Source of the DNA: Inquilinus limosus DSM 16000
GTDB lineage: Bacteria > Pseudomonadota > Alphaproteobacteria > DSM-16000 > Inquilinaceae
DNA: 64,000 bases
Direction: 5' to 3'
NCBI RefSeq assembly: GCF_000423185.1
Contig: NZ_AUHM01000024.1
Coordinates: forward strand, 62,001 to 126,000
The notes beneath the pieces are model-generated. The model was given only the letters and a program-made list of their open reading frames with translations, made no database searches and had not been told where the DNA came from. Made by a program: the position numbers and the translations under genes. Shown here piece after piece: positions 45,966 through 57,371 of the stretch (positions are counted from its first letter, which is position 1; every line of letters begins with the position of its first letter).

Positions 45966-47000
45966 ATGTCGGTCAAGGTCATCCAGATCGGCCTCGGCGG
46001 CTGGGGTACGAACTGGGCCCATACCATCCTGCCGCAGGTCAAGGCGGTCGATGTCGTCGGCTTCGTCGACGCCAATCCGGAGGCGCTGAAGCAGGCGCAG
46101 GAGACGCTCGGCCTGGCCGAGAGCAAGTGCTTCCCGAGCCTCGAGGCCGCGATCGCCGCGGTCGACGCCGAGGGCGTGCTGGCGGTGCTGCCGACCGCCG
46201 GGCACAAGAGCGTCAGCGAGGCGGCGCTGAAGGCCGGCAAGCACGTGCTGGTCGAGAAGCCCTTCACCTCGACCCTGGAGGAGGCGCAGGAGCTGATCGC
46301 CCTGGCGAAACGGGTCGACCGGATCCTGATGGTCAGCCAAAACTACCGCTACCACGCGGCGGTGCAGACCGTGGCCAACCTGGTGCGCGACGGCGTCTAC
46401 GGCCGGCCGCTGTCGGCGCTGATCGACTTCCGCCAGAACTGGAAGGTGATCGGCCATCGCTATCACGACATTCCGGGGCCGCTGCTGCTGGACATGGCGA
46501 TCCATCACTTCGACCTGATGCGCATGATCTTCGGCGAGAATGTGCAGCGGGTCGCCTGCCGCAGCTGGAACACACCGGACAGCCCGTTTAAGGACCACGC
46601 CGCCGCCCATGCGCTGCTGGCGCTCGAGAGCGGCATGATGGTGTCGTACAACGGCTCCTGGGTGTCGCGCGGCACGCCGACCACCTGGACCGGCGAATGG
46701 GCGATCGAATGCGAGGAGGCCCAGCTGGTGTGGCAGGCCCGCGGCGCGGCCGGTGCACCCGCCGACAGGCTGATGCTGCGCAGGCCCGACGGCTCGACCC
46801 AGGACCTGCCGCTAAAGCCGCAGCCGCTGATGGACCGCGCCGGTACGCTCAACGCCTTCGCCGAGGCCATCCGCGGCAAGCCGCCGCGCTACTTCACCTC
46901 GGGCGAGGACAATATCCATTCCCTCGCCACCAGCTTCGCCTGCATGCGGTCGGGCGCCCAGGATGGCACCTGGGTGTCGCTGTCCGAGATCCTGCCCTGA
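45966..47000 (+). CDS. thuB: Gfo/Idh/MocA-family oxidoreductase (ThuB-like)
   Basis: 344 residues. The Rossmann motif is VIQIGLGGWGTNWAH (residues 4-18), and the EKP motif is VLVEKPF (about residue 96), with the catalytic His in DMAIHHFDLMRM. Such enzymes oxidise sugars with NAD(P). ThuB acts on trehalose (3-keto formation) with ThuA in rhizobia. It lies 34 bases downstream of the binding protein gene and 24 bases before thuA. Confidence 0.82.
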   Translation: MSVKVIQIGLGGWGTNWAHTILPQVKAVDVVGFVDANPEALKQAQETLGLAESKCFPSLEAAIAAVDAEGVLAVLPTAGHKSVSEAALKAGKHVLVEKPFTSTLEEAQELIALAKRVDRILMVSQNYRYHAAVQTVANLVRDGVYGRPLSALIDFRQNWKVIGHRYHDIPGPLLLDMAIHHFDLMRMIFGENVQRVACRSWNTPDSPFKDHAAAHALLALESGMMVSYNGSWVSRGTPTTWTGEWAIECEEAQLVWQARGAAGAPADRLMLRRPDGSTQDLPLKPQPLMDRAGTLNAFAEAIRGKPPRYFTSGEDNIHSLATSFACMRSGAQDGTWVSLSEILP

Positions 47001-47024
47001 CCGCCCGCCCCGGAGAGACGCGCC

Positions 47025-47762
47025 ATGACCCTTCCCCGCCTCCTGGTCTGGAACGAGTACCGGCACGAGCTGCAGAACCCCGAGGTCTCCGCCCTCTATC
47101 CCGACGGCATCCACGAGGCCATCGCCGACCCGCTGCGCCAGCGCGGCTTCCCGGTGGCGACCGCGACCTTGGACCAGCCCGAGCACGGGCTGACCGAGGA
47201 GGCGCTGGCCGGCGCCGACGTGCTGCTGTGGTGGGGCCACAAGGCGCATGAGGAGGTGTCGGACGCCGTGGTCGAGCGGGTGCGCCGGCACGTCATGGGC
47301 GGGCTCGGCCTGATCGTGCTGCACTCCGGCCACTACTCGAAGATCTTCCGCCGGCTGATGGGCACCAGCTGCAGCGTCAACTGGCGGGTGCACGGCAAGG
47401 AGGGCGAGACCGAGCGGATCTGGGTCACCGCCCCCGCCCATCCGATCGCGGCCGGGCTCGACCGCTACATCGAGATCCCGCAGGAGGAGATGTACGGCGA
47501 GTTCTTCGATGTGCCGGAGCCGGACGAGCTGGTCTTCGTCAGCTGGTTCAAAGGCGGCGAGGTGTTCCGCAGCGGCCTGACCTACCGCCGCGGCTACGGC
47601 CGGATCTTCTACTTCCGCCCCGGCCACGAGACCTTCCCAAGCTATCACAACGCCGAGGTGCAGAAGGTGATCGCCAACGCAACCGCCTGGGCCGCCCAGC
47701 CCGGGGTGCGCCGCCAGCCGCCGGACAATATGCGGCGGGACCCGATCGAAGCGATCGGCTGA
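47025..47762 (+). CDS. thuA: ThuA-domain protein
   Basis: 245 residues. The class I glutamine-amidotransferase-like ThuA fold is visible: [58 protein letters not shown] and [17 protein letters not shown]. With ThuB it modifies trehalose or related disaccharides; the exact step is still debated. It ends 14 bases before a strong hairpin, which closes this operon. Confidence 0.88.
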   Translation: MTLPRLLVWNEYRHELQNPEVSALYPDGIHEAIADPLRQRGFPVATATLDQPEHGLTEEALAGADVLLWWGHKAHEEVSDAVVERVRRHVMGGLGLIVLHSGHYSKIFRRLMGTSCSVNWRVHGKEGETERIWVTAPAHPIAAGLDRYIEIPQEEMYGEFFDVPEPDELVFVSWFKGGEVFRSGLTYRRGYGRIFYFRPGHETFPSYHNAEVQKVIANATAWAAQPGVRRQPPDNMRRDPIEAIG

Positions 47763-47775
47763 TCGCTCAAAGCAG

Positions 47776-47808
47776 ACGGGCCGGCCGGGAGAACCGACCG
47801 GCCCGTTT
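47776..47808. terminator. Bidirectional hairpin between thuA and ssb
   Basis: A perfect nine-base stem, ACGGGCCGG (47776-47784) and CCGGCCCGT (47798-47806), with TTT following on the plus strand; on the minus strand the sequence after the stem is not T-rich. It lies between the convergent thuA and ssb genes. Confidence 0.65.
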
Positions 47809-47828
47809 CGTCTCGTCAGGCCTGTCGA

Positions 47829-48371
47829 TCAGAACGGGATCTCGTCGTCGAGGTCGTCCGTCATCGGGCCGCGGCCGCCGCCGCCACCGGAGGAGCCGCC
47901 GCCCGACGAACCGCCGCCGTAACCGCCGCCCGAGGACCGGCCGCCGCCGTAGCCGCCCCCGCCATAGCCACCGCCGGCGCCGCCCTCGTCCTCGAAGCCG
48001 CCGCCCCCGCCGCCTTCGCCGCGGCCGTCGAGCATGGTCAGCTCACCCCGGAACGGGCGCAGCACGACCTCGGTGGTGTAGCGCTCGGCGCCGCTCTGGT
48101 CGGTGTACTTCCGGGTCTCGAGCTGGCCCTCGACATAGATCTTCGAGCCCTTCTTCAGGAACCGCTCGACCACCCCGACCAGCGCGTCGTTGAACACCAC
48201 GACGCGGTGCCATTCGGTGCGCTCCTTGCGCTCGCCGGTGTTGCGGTCCTTCCAGGTCTCCGACGTCGCGACCGAGAGATTCGCCACACGCCCGCCGTTC
48301 TGGAAGGAGCGGATCTCCGGATCGCGGCCGAGATTGCCGATCAGAATGACCTTGTTGACGCTTCCAGCCAT
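47829..48371 (-). CDS. ssb: Single-stranded DNA-binding protein
   Basis: 180 residues. The OB fold fills residues 1-110 ([55 protein letters not shown]). A long Gly/Ser-rich linker follows and the acidic tip reads DDLDDEIPF, which binds partner proteins. It coats ssDNA in replication, repair and recombination. Normal length. Confidence 0.97.
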   Translation of the reverse strand: MAGSVNKVILIGNLGRDPEIRSFQNGGRVANLSVATSETWKDRNTGERKERTEWHRVVVFNDALVGVVERFLKKGSKIYVEGQLETRKYTDQSGAERYTTEVVLRPFRGELTMLDGRGEGGGGGGFEDEGGAGGGYGGGGYGGGRSSGGGYGGGSSGGGSSGGGGGRGPMTDDLDDEIPF

Positions 48372-48451
48372 GATCCAGACCTCACGAAATGCTATCCGGG
48401 GCGGACCCTAGACGCAGAGCCCGCCGATTCCAATCCCGTTCGCCGCCCGCC

Positions 48452-48811
48452 TCATTCTTTCCGCCGCGGCCTCGCCGCGCGGCCACGCTTGCGCAGCGCC
48501 TTGAGCCAAGCGCCGACCGCCGCCGCCAGCTCCCCGGTCGGCAGCGCCAGCGCCGGCACCTTGGCATCGTGGATGTTGCGCAGCACCGACTGGTCGCCGC
48601 GGATCTCCAGCGCATAGAGATTGCCGGTGATCGGCTCTCCGCCCTCCCCCGCCTCGGCCAGGCGCGCGGCCACCCCGGCCGTCCAGTCGGCGTCGCCGCG
48701 CAGGTCGGTCTCCAGGAAATCGGCCAGCATCGGCGCTGCGGTGCCGGGCACGACACGGGGCCGGCCCTCGGCGTCGCGGGTGATCTCGATCTTGCTCTGC
48801 TTCCCCTTCAT
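48452..48811 (-). CDS. Small hypothetical protein
   Basis: 119 residues. The pattern GNLYALEIRGDQSVLRN and a final Trp-Leu-Lys-Ala-Leu-Arg helix with a basic Arg/Lys tail are visible; the N-terminal part is KIEITRDAEGRPRVVPGTAAPMLADFL. The shape loosely recalls UPF0231/YacL proteins, but this is weak. It lies 13 bases downstream of the EndoU-like nuclease gene, so it could be linked to it, for example as a partner or immunity protein; that is inference. Confidence 0.55.
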   Translation of the reverse strand: MKGKQSKIEITRDAEGRPRVVPGTAAPMLADFLETDLRGDADWTAGVAARLAEAGEGGEPITGNLYALEIRGDQSVLRNIHDAKVPALALPTGELAAAVGAWLKALRKRGRAARPRRKE

Positions 48812-48824
48812 CCGAGAGCCCCGT

Positions 48825-49358
48825 TCAGTTCGGGAATGCGGTGTTGACCGCAGTCTGGCCGCGGCGCTGGATCATGCCCAGCCGGATCTCGAAGGGCCGG
48901 CCCCGCTCGTCGCGGCAATAGCCGTCCTTGCCGCCCTCCGCCGGCGCCGAAGGCCCGAGCACGCCCCAGGCCGGATGCGTCCCGGTCTGGTTCCGGTAGG
49001 CGTAGAGGATCGAGCGCAGGATCGCCTCCGCCGAGCAGTCGTCGGGGTAGAAGGTCGACCGCCTGCGCCGGCCGTTGCTGAAGATCACGGTCGCGTCGTA
49101 GATCTCGTCGCCGCGATGAGCGGTCTCCTCGACCCGGTCGACGGCGCCCGTCGGCAGGCCGGCGGCGCGGGAATGAAAGCCCTTCGGGTCGCCGTTGCGC
49201 CCGATCTCGCCGCAGAAGATGTGGCTGAGATTGACCTGCGGGTCGCTGCGGCTCCACAGCCGCTTGCCGGCATCGCCGCAGTCGAGCGCGGCGGCCATCG
49301 AGTCGCCGGCCGCCGACAGCCAGAGCAGAAGCGCGACCAAGCCGATCCGACAAATCAT
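48825..49358 (-). CDS. Secreted EndoU-type nuclease
   Basis: 177 residues from the ATG at 49358 behind GGAGTTTCC. The signal peptide (LVALLLWLSAAGDSMA) is cut near residue 23. The bacterial EndoU fold is visible: LSHIFCGEIGR and KGFHSR give the two conserved His regions, followed by DATVIFSNGRRRRSTFYPDDCSAEAILRS. EndoU enzymes cleave RNA, often as toxins. Paired Cys (DCGD, FCGE, DDCS, YCRD) suggest disulfides in the periplasm or outside. Its direction is away from uvrA. Confidence 0.78.
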   Translation of the reverse strand: MICRIGLVALLLWLSAAGDSMAAALDCGDAGKRLWSRSDPQVNLSHIFCGEIGRNGDPKGFHSRAAGLPTGAVDRVEETAHRGDEIYDATVIFSNGRRRRSTFYPDDCSAEAILRSILYAYRNQTGTHPAWGVLGPSAPAEGGKDGYCRDERGRPFEIRLGMIQRRGQTAVNTAFPN

Positions 49359-49487
49359 GGAAACTCCGGCGCGGCGACCGTCTTCGCCCCGCATCCTGCC
49401 GCGCCGCTGCGGAGCCCCCGAGGCCCGGATGCGCATATCCAGGTGCTCAGGCCGGGCATCCTATCCCGCTTTGGCCTTGACCGCAAC

Positions 49488-49502
49488 GTTCCCGATATGT
49501 TC
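49488..49502. promoter_or_regulatory. LexA box of uvrA
   Basis: GTTC-N7-GTTC (49488-49491 and 49499-49502), the alphaproteobacterial SOS box, lies 155 bases before the uvrA ATG. It overlaps a possible promoter with TTGACC at 49477-49482. It sits between the divergent EndoU and uvrA genes. Confidence 0.75.
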
Positions 49503-49656
49503 GATATCCATGTCGGACTCGCTTCCGCTGGCGCGCGGCCGCCGCGCCCCGCAGGCGAACCGATGGCCGGAGTCGCTTTCGGCTCTCGCCCGCCCCATAT
49601 TGCACAACGGTGTGCCCGGGTCCGGGGACGCCCTTCCCGCATGAGTGAACCTGGCG

Positions 49657-52506
<2,850 letters not shown>

Positions 52507-52647
52507 GGCTGGAGTCGCGGCCGTTCGGGCCGACGGCTTTCCAGATCCGGTCCAAACGGGTACGATGAGTCCGATCGATCCCTCATGTCATCGCGCTGCG
52601 GCCCGGATCCCTGATCCGACGCTCCGGCGCAGGAACGGGAGGCCGAT

Positions 52648-52812
52648 ATGAAGCTCATCGCATTTGCCGCCGCAGCGCTGCTGGTCGCGTCACCAGCCCT
52701 CGCCTGCCCCTACAGCGCCCAGGCCGAGGCCAAAGGCGAACAGAGCCGGATCCAGTCCAGCCAGACGCCGATCCCGCAGACCCAGGCGCCGGCGACCGAC
52801 AAGAAGGGCTGA
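52648..52812 (+). CDS. Small secreted protein
   Basis: 54 residues from an ATG behind ACGGGAGGCCGAT. The signal peptide (LIAFAAAALLVASPALA) is followed by CPYSAQAEAKGEQ and a Gln/Pro-rich tail (QTPIPQTQAPA). A Cys follows the ALA cut site, but no strict lipobox is present. Such short exported proteins are frequent in alphaproteobacteria; function unknown. Confidence 0.6.
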   Translation: MKLIAFAAAALLVASPALACPYSAQAEAKGEQSRIQSSQTPIPQTQAPATDKKG

Positions 52813-52828
52813 TCCGGCAGGCGCCGGA

Positions 52829-53710
52829 TCAGTTGGCGATCATCGAGAAGGCCAGCCAGACGTCGTCCGGCCCCCCGGCAGCGCGCCCTTGATCGCGTCG
52901 AGCTTCGCGGCGCGGATCGCCTGCTCGTAGGAGCGGGTCTCGGCCAGGGCCTCGTAGAACCGGATCATGAAGAGGGCGGCGCCGCGGTCACTCACCGGCC
53001 AGCGAGCGAGTAGGCTGCGCCGCGCCCCGCCGACCGCCAGAGCGGAGGAGAGACCGCTCAGCCCCTCCACATAGCTGCGGTCGCCCTGGGCCGTATCGCA
53101 GGCGGACAGGACCACCAGATCGACACCGGCCAGCGGCCAGGCCGTCACCTCCGCCGCATACAGCGTCCCGTCATCCGTCGATCGACGCTCCCCGACCGAG
53201 CCGTTCGCGCTGGCGATGGCGATGCCCGCCCGCCAGAGCGGCGCCGTCTCCTCCTCCGAGACCGGATCGAAGAAGCCGTGGGTCGCGAAGTGCAGGATCT
53301 TCCGACCTTCGGCCCCGGACCGGGCCCCGGCTTCGTCCGCGGCGCGACCGCGCAGCACCATCGGCGAGAAGCCGGCCGCGCCCATGATCCCGGCGATCCT
53401 GTCGACCTCCATGTCGGTGAACGGCAAGGCCCGCATGGTCGAGCCGGCGCCGTAGTCGATGTCGCCCACCAGCAGCATCCCGCCCGTCTCTACGGGCGGC
53501 TGCGGCGCGGCGTCCCCGTGGACCGCACGCGCATTGCGGGCGATGCGGATGTCCCTGGCCCCGATCAGGAGCTGCTAGCCGCTGTCGAGCTGTCCGGGCG
53601 TGATCCCGGCCACGGACGTCTCCATCCGCGGAGCCAACGCGTCGTGGGACAGGTCCCGCCGGCCGACGGCACTGGCGAGCTCGGCGAGGCGCAACGCCAG
53701 CGGCAGGGCG
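52829..53710 (-). pseudogene. Broken CHAT-domain protease gene
   Basis: Read right to left. The main frame (53478-52840) has the CHAT pattern: GMLLVGDIDYGAG, KILHFATHGFFDP (catalytic His), DLVVLSACDTAQGD (catalytic Cys) and LLARWPVSDRGAALFMIRFYE. Upstream, the same frame is cut by TAG at 53574-53576 and by TGA at about 53715, yet the residues between look protein-like (QLLIGARDIRIARNAR, LALRLAELASAVGRRD). At the 3' end one base is missing near 52875, and the other frame gives DDVWLAFSMIAN with TGA at 52829-52831. The gene is dead; the 5' limit is uncertain. Confidence 0.7.
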
Positions 53711-54068
53711 GTCTCTCAGCGGCTGCCCCCGCCGTGCGAATCGATGGCGGCATTATCCTCGGCACCCGCGGAACCTCAACCGGGCGCCGGCCGCAGCATC
53801 GGCTTTTCCCATTGTGCTAGGCAGGCGTTCATAAATTTGGATTTTATGGATCTGGACCCAACGATTGCAGACATCTGGACCTACCGGCCCGGATCGGCAG
53901 GTGCCATGCTGGCTTCGGTTCGGACGGCATGGGCGATTGGCCCGAAGGCTTTGCCGCCGAGCCCTTTTGAACCCAGCGTCACCCGGGTCCCACCCTGGCA
54001 CGAATGCGGTTGCCGGCCGGCCGATTTCGCCGGCTCCGGGCGGGATCCCTCACCCGAGGAGGCAGGTT
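53711..54068. other. Gene-free gap
   Basis: The left end may contain more of the broken CHAT gene. A strong GAGGAGG ribosome site at about 54057 belongs to the next gene. Nothing else is supported. Confidence 0.45.
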
Positions 54069-55106
54069 ATGTGCACCGATTTTCTGCTGGTGGCGAGCAA
54101 TGCCAGCGTCGTCAACGGGCGCAGCGTGGAGTTCGGAACGGATCTCAAATCCGAACTCCTGGTCGGCGGCAAGGGCACGCAGAAGCAGAGCCCGGCGCCG
54201 CTGGGTGGCAAGGGCCTGAGCTGGACCGCCCGGTACGGCTATGTCGGCACCAGCGCCTACAACAGGGACATCATATCCGACGGCATGAACGAAGCGGGGC
54301 TGAGCATCGGCGCCCTGTGGCTGCCCACCTCGCGCTACAAGCACGACGTGTCCCAAGATAAGGCCCTGGTCGTCGAGCTCTTCGCCAGCTGGGTGCTCGG
54401 CACCTGCGCCACGGTCGACGAGGTCAAGCACAAGCTGAACAACCACGACGTCGAGGTCTGGGGGGACCTGGTGCTGGATGAGAAGTCGCCGCTGCATTTC
54501 CCGATCCATGACGAGGCTGGCCGGAGCATCGTCGTCGAGTTCACCAACCGCGAGACCCAGGTCTACGACAATCCGGTCGGCGTGGTGACCAACGACCCGC
54601 CCTTCCCCTGGCAGATCACCAACATCCAGAACTATGTCGGCCTGTCCAATGTCGACGCCGAGCCCATCGAGATCGGCCTGAAGCGCTTCGCGCAGCCGGG
54701 GCATGGCAGCGGCATGCGCGGCGTGCCTGGGGACTCGACCCCGCCGTCCCGCTTCATCCGCACCGTCTTCAACAAATACTTCGCGGAGCACGCCCAGCGG
54801 CCGAAAAACAGCGAAGAGGCCTGCAACCTGGCGCTGCATCTGCTCAACACCGTCGACATCCCGAAGGGCACCAGCGCCTCGCGGACGCAGGACGGTGAGA
54901 CACCCGAATACGATTATCCCCAGGTGGTCGTCGTCAAGGCGTTGACAGATAAGGTCTTCAGCTTCCGCACCTATGACAACCCGACGATCATGCGGGTCGA
55001 CCTCAAGGAACTGGACCTGTCGAAGCCCTTCGAGACCCGTTATCCGCTGCCGACGCAGCCGACTTCGATCGACATCACTCCGATGCTCAACCGGGCGACG
55101 GAGTGA
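54069..55106 (+). CDS. Choloylglycine hydrolase/penicillin V acylase family protein
   Basis: 345 residues from the ATG at 54069 behind GAGGAGGCAGGTT. Met is expected to be removed, exposing Cys2 (MCTDFLL) as the N-terminal nucleophile. Other active-site parts are visible: NGRSVEFG (Arg18 region), VVTNDPPFPWQITNI (Asn) and PPSRFIRTVF (Arg). The family cleaves bile-salt amides, penicillin V or acyl-homoserine lactones. Its lack of a signal peptide and its Gram-negative host make lactone cleavage plausible, but the sequence does not decide this. It stands alone, next to a LysR gene. Confidence 0.85.
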   Translation: MCTDFLLVASNASVVNGRSVEFGTDLKSELLVGGKGTQKQSPAPLGGKGLSWTARYGYVGTSAYNRDIISDGMNEAGLSIGALWLPTSRYKHDVSQDKALVVELFASWVLGTCATVDEVKHKLNNHDVEVWGDLVLDEKSPLHFPIHDEAGRSIVVEFTNRETQVYDNPVGVVTNDPPFPWQITNIQNYVGLSNVDAEPIEIGLKRFAQPGHGSGMRGVPGDSTPPSRFIRTVFNKYFAEHAQRPKNSEEACNLALHLLNTVDIPKGTSASRTQDGETPEYDYPQVVVVKALTDKVFSFRTYDNPTIMRVDLKELDLSKPFETRYPLPTQPTSIDITPMLNRATE

Positions 55107-55134
55107 CAGGCTGATCCCGGGCCGCTCCGCGCCG

Positions 55135-56043
55135 TCAGGCCAGGAACGGCCCGGGCATCGTCAGGGCCTCGGCCAGACCGTCGCGGAAGGTCGCGATCGG
55201 TTGGGCCAGGCGGCCGGCGGGCGGCCGGTGCAGCATCCAGGCCCGGACCTGCGGCTGGAAATCCACGGCCTCGACCACCTCGACCGCGTCCCGCCAGCGG
55301 CTGTCGGCGAAGGCGGACGGGGTCAGGATGCCGATGCCGAGGCCGCGGGCGACCAAAGACATCCGGAGGTCGGCGCTGAGCGCCTCGATCGCCACCTGGA
55401 ACGGCAGCCGCTCGGCCTCGAAGCGCTGCCGCAGATAGGCGCGGAAGCCGCAGCCGCTCTCGTTCATGATCCAGGGAAAGCGCGACAGCTCCGCCAGGCT
55501 GGCCGGCTTCGGCACGCCGAGGGACGGCGCCGCCACCAGCAGCACGCGCTGGGCGCCGAGATCCTCGCCGACCAGGTCCTCCGGCGGGCTGGCGCCGTCC
55601 GGCAGGCACACCGCGGCGGCATCCAGCTCGCTGCGCGTCACCTGCTCGACCAGCCGCACCGACCAGCCCGAGGTGACGCGGAGCGTCAGTCGCGGGAATT
55701 CGGCGCGCAGCCGGTCGAGCGGGACCGACAGCGCCGCCTCCGACAGATACGGCATGACGCCCAGCCGGAACTCGCCGCGCACCTCGCCGTCGGGCGCGAC
55801 GGCCGCGCGCAGATCCTCCAGCGAGCGCAGCACCCGGCGGCCCTGCTCATAGGCCTCGCGCCCCGCGGCGGTGGGCTTCAACGGCTTCGACTGGCGGTCC
55901 AGCAGCGCCGCGCCCAGCCGTTCCTCCAGGTTCTGGACCCGCCGGGTCACGCCCGGTTGGGTCAGGTTCAGCCGGGACGAGGCCCCGACGATCGAACCCG
56001 TCTCGACCACGGCGACGAAGGCTTCCAGGTCCGGGATGTTCAT
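55135..56043 (-). CDS. LysR-family transcriptional regulator
   Basis: 302 residues. The HTH reads VETGSIVGASSRLNLTQPGVTRRVQNLEERLGAALLDRQ (about residues 14-52); the effector domain has FRLGVMPYLSEAALSV and LRMSLVARGLGIGILTPSAF. It faces the MFS gene across 102 bases of AT-rich sequence, the usual arrangement of a LysR protein and its target, so it probably controls that gene. Confidence 0.9.
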   Translation of the reverse strand: MNIPDLEAFVAVVETGSIVGASSRLNLTQPGVTRRVQNLEERLGAALLDRQSKPLKPTAAGREAYEQGRRVLRSLEDLRAAVAPDGEVRGEFRLGVMPYLSEAALSVPLDRLRAEFPRLTLRVTSGWSVRLVEQVTRSELDAAAVCLPDGASPPEDLVGEDLGAQRVLLVAAPSLGVPKPASLAELSRFPWIMNESGCGFRAYLRQRFEAERLPFQVAIEALSADLRMSLVARGLGIGILTPSAFADSRWRDAVEVVEAVDFQPQVRAWMLHRPPAGRLAQPIATFRDGLAEALTMPGPFLA

Positions 56044-56145
56044 ACCAGCTTCGCATAATCTTTATAGGAACAATTGAATTGTATCATCTTGCGGAGGACG
56101 AATAAAGCTTTTGGCCGATATACCCCTTCATCATTCGAACGGATC

Positions 56146-57367
56146 ATGTCGGTCACCAGCGACTCTCCGGCCACGGTGCCGACGCAGCCCGAAGCCGTCC
56201 TCACCCGCCCGCTGATCCTGCTGTTCGGCACCTCGGTCGGCGTCATCGTCACCAATCTGTTCGCGCCGCAGACCCTGGTCGGGCTGATCGGGCCGTCGCT
56301 CGGCCTGTCCACCGCCGCGGCGGGGCTGGTGGCGATGGCGACGCTGCTGGGCTATGCCACCGGCCTGTTCCTGCTGGTGCCGCTGGCCGACCTGGCCGAG
56401 AACCGGCGGCTGATCCTGCGGATGCTCGCCTCCGCCGCCGTCTGCGCCGGGCTGGCCGCCGTGGCGCCGACCGCCGCCACGCTGCTGCCGGCGCTGGTGC
56501 TGCTGGGGGCCGCCTGCTCCGCCATTCAGATCCTGGTGCCGATCGCCGCCGCCATGGCGCCGCCAGAGCAGCGCGGCCGCGTCATCGGCGACGTCATGGG
56601 CGGGCTGATGGTCGGCATCCTGCTGTCCCGCCCGCTGGCCAGCGCCGTCGCCGGCAGCGCCGGCTGGCGCGGCTTCTACCTGGCCAGCGCGCTTGCCATG
56701 GCCGCCCTGACCGCGGTGCTGGCCGCCCGCCTGCCCCGGCGGCAACCGGCCGGCGGTCCGGGCTATCCGGCCCTGATCGCCTCGCTGTGGCACCTGCTGC
56801 GCGAGGAGCCGGTGCTGCGCGCCCGGGCGCTGACGGCGAGCCTGGTGATGGCGGCATTCAGCCTGTTCTGGACCGCGGTCGCGCTGCGGCTGGCGCAGCC
56901 GCCCTTCGGCCTGGGCCAGGGCGGCATCGCCCTCTTCGCCCTGGTCGGCGCCGGCGGGGCCGCGGTGACGCCGCTGGCCGGCCGGGCCGGCGACCGCGGC
57001 TGGACCCGGCCGGCGACCCTGGCCTCGCATTTCGCCGTGATCGGCGCCTTCGCCCTGGCCGCCTGGGCCGGTGCGGAGGGCTGGGCCGGTGCTGCCGCTG
57101 GCGGCGATGGGGCTGGGCGCGATCGCGCTCGACATCGGCGTCACCGGCGACCAGACGCTGGGCCGCCGCGCCATCAACCTGCTGCGGCCGGAGGCTCGCG
57201 GCCGGCTGAACGGGCTGTTCGTCGGCCTGTTCTTCCTGGGCGGGGCAGTCGGCTCGGCCGCCGCCGGCGCCGCCTGGGCGGCCGGGGGGTGGCCGCTGGT
57301 CTGCCTGATCGGAGCCGGCTTCGGGTCGGCGGCCCTGGCGGCGGGGCTGTGCGACCGCTCGCGCTGA
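56146..57367 (+). pseudogene. MFS transporter gene with one frameshift
   Basis: From the ATG at 56146 the frame gives ten or so hydrophobic segments of a drug-exporter-like MFS protein (LGYATGLFLLVPLADLAENRRL, GRVIGDVMGGLMVGILLSRP). Near 57085-57095 the frame must shift by one base; the new frame continues VLPLAAMGLGAIALDIGVTGDQTLGRRAINLLRPEARGRLNGLFVGLFFLGG to a TGA at 57365-57367. Without the shift the product loses its last segments and gains an Arg-rich tail. Either a true lesion or a sequencing error. It faces the LysR gene. Confidence 0.8.
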
Positions 57368-57371
57368 GCCC

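Noticed and set aside
47829-48371. The Gly/Ser-rich repeats of ssb as an unusual repeat element
   Set aside because: Such a linker is normal in alphaproteobacterial SSB.
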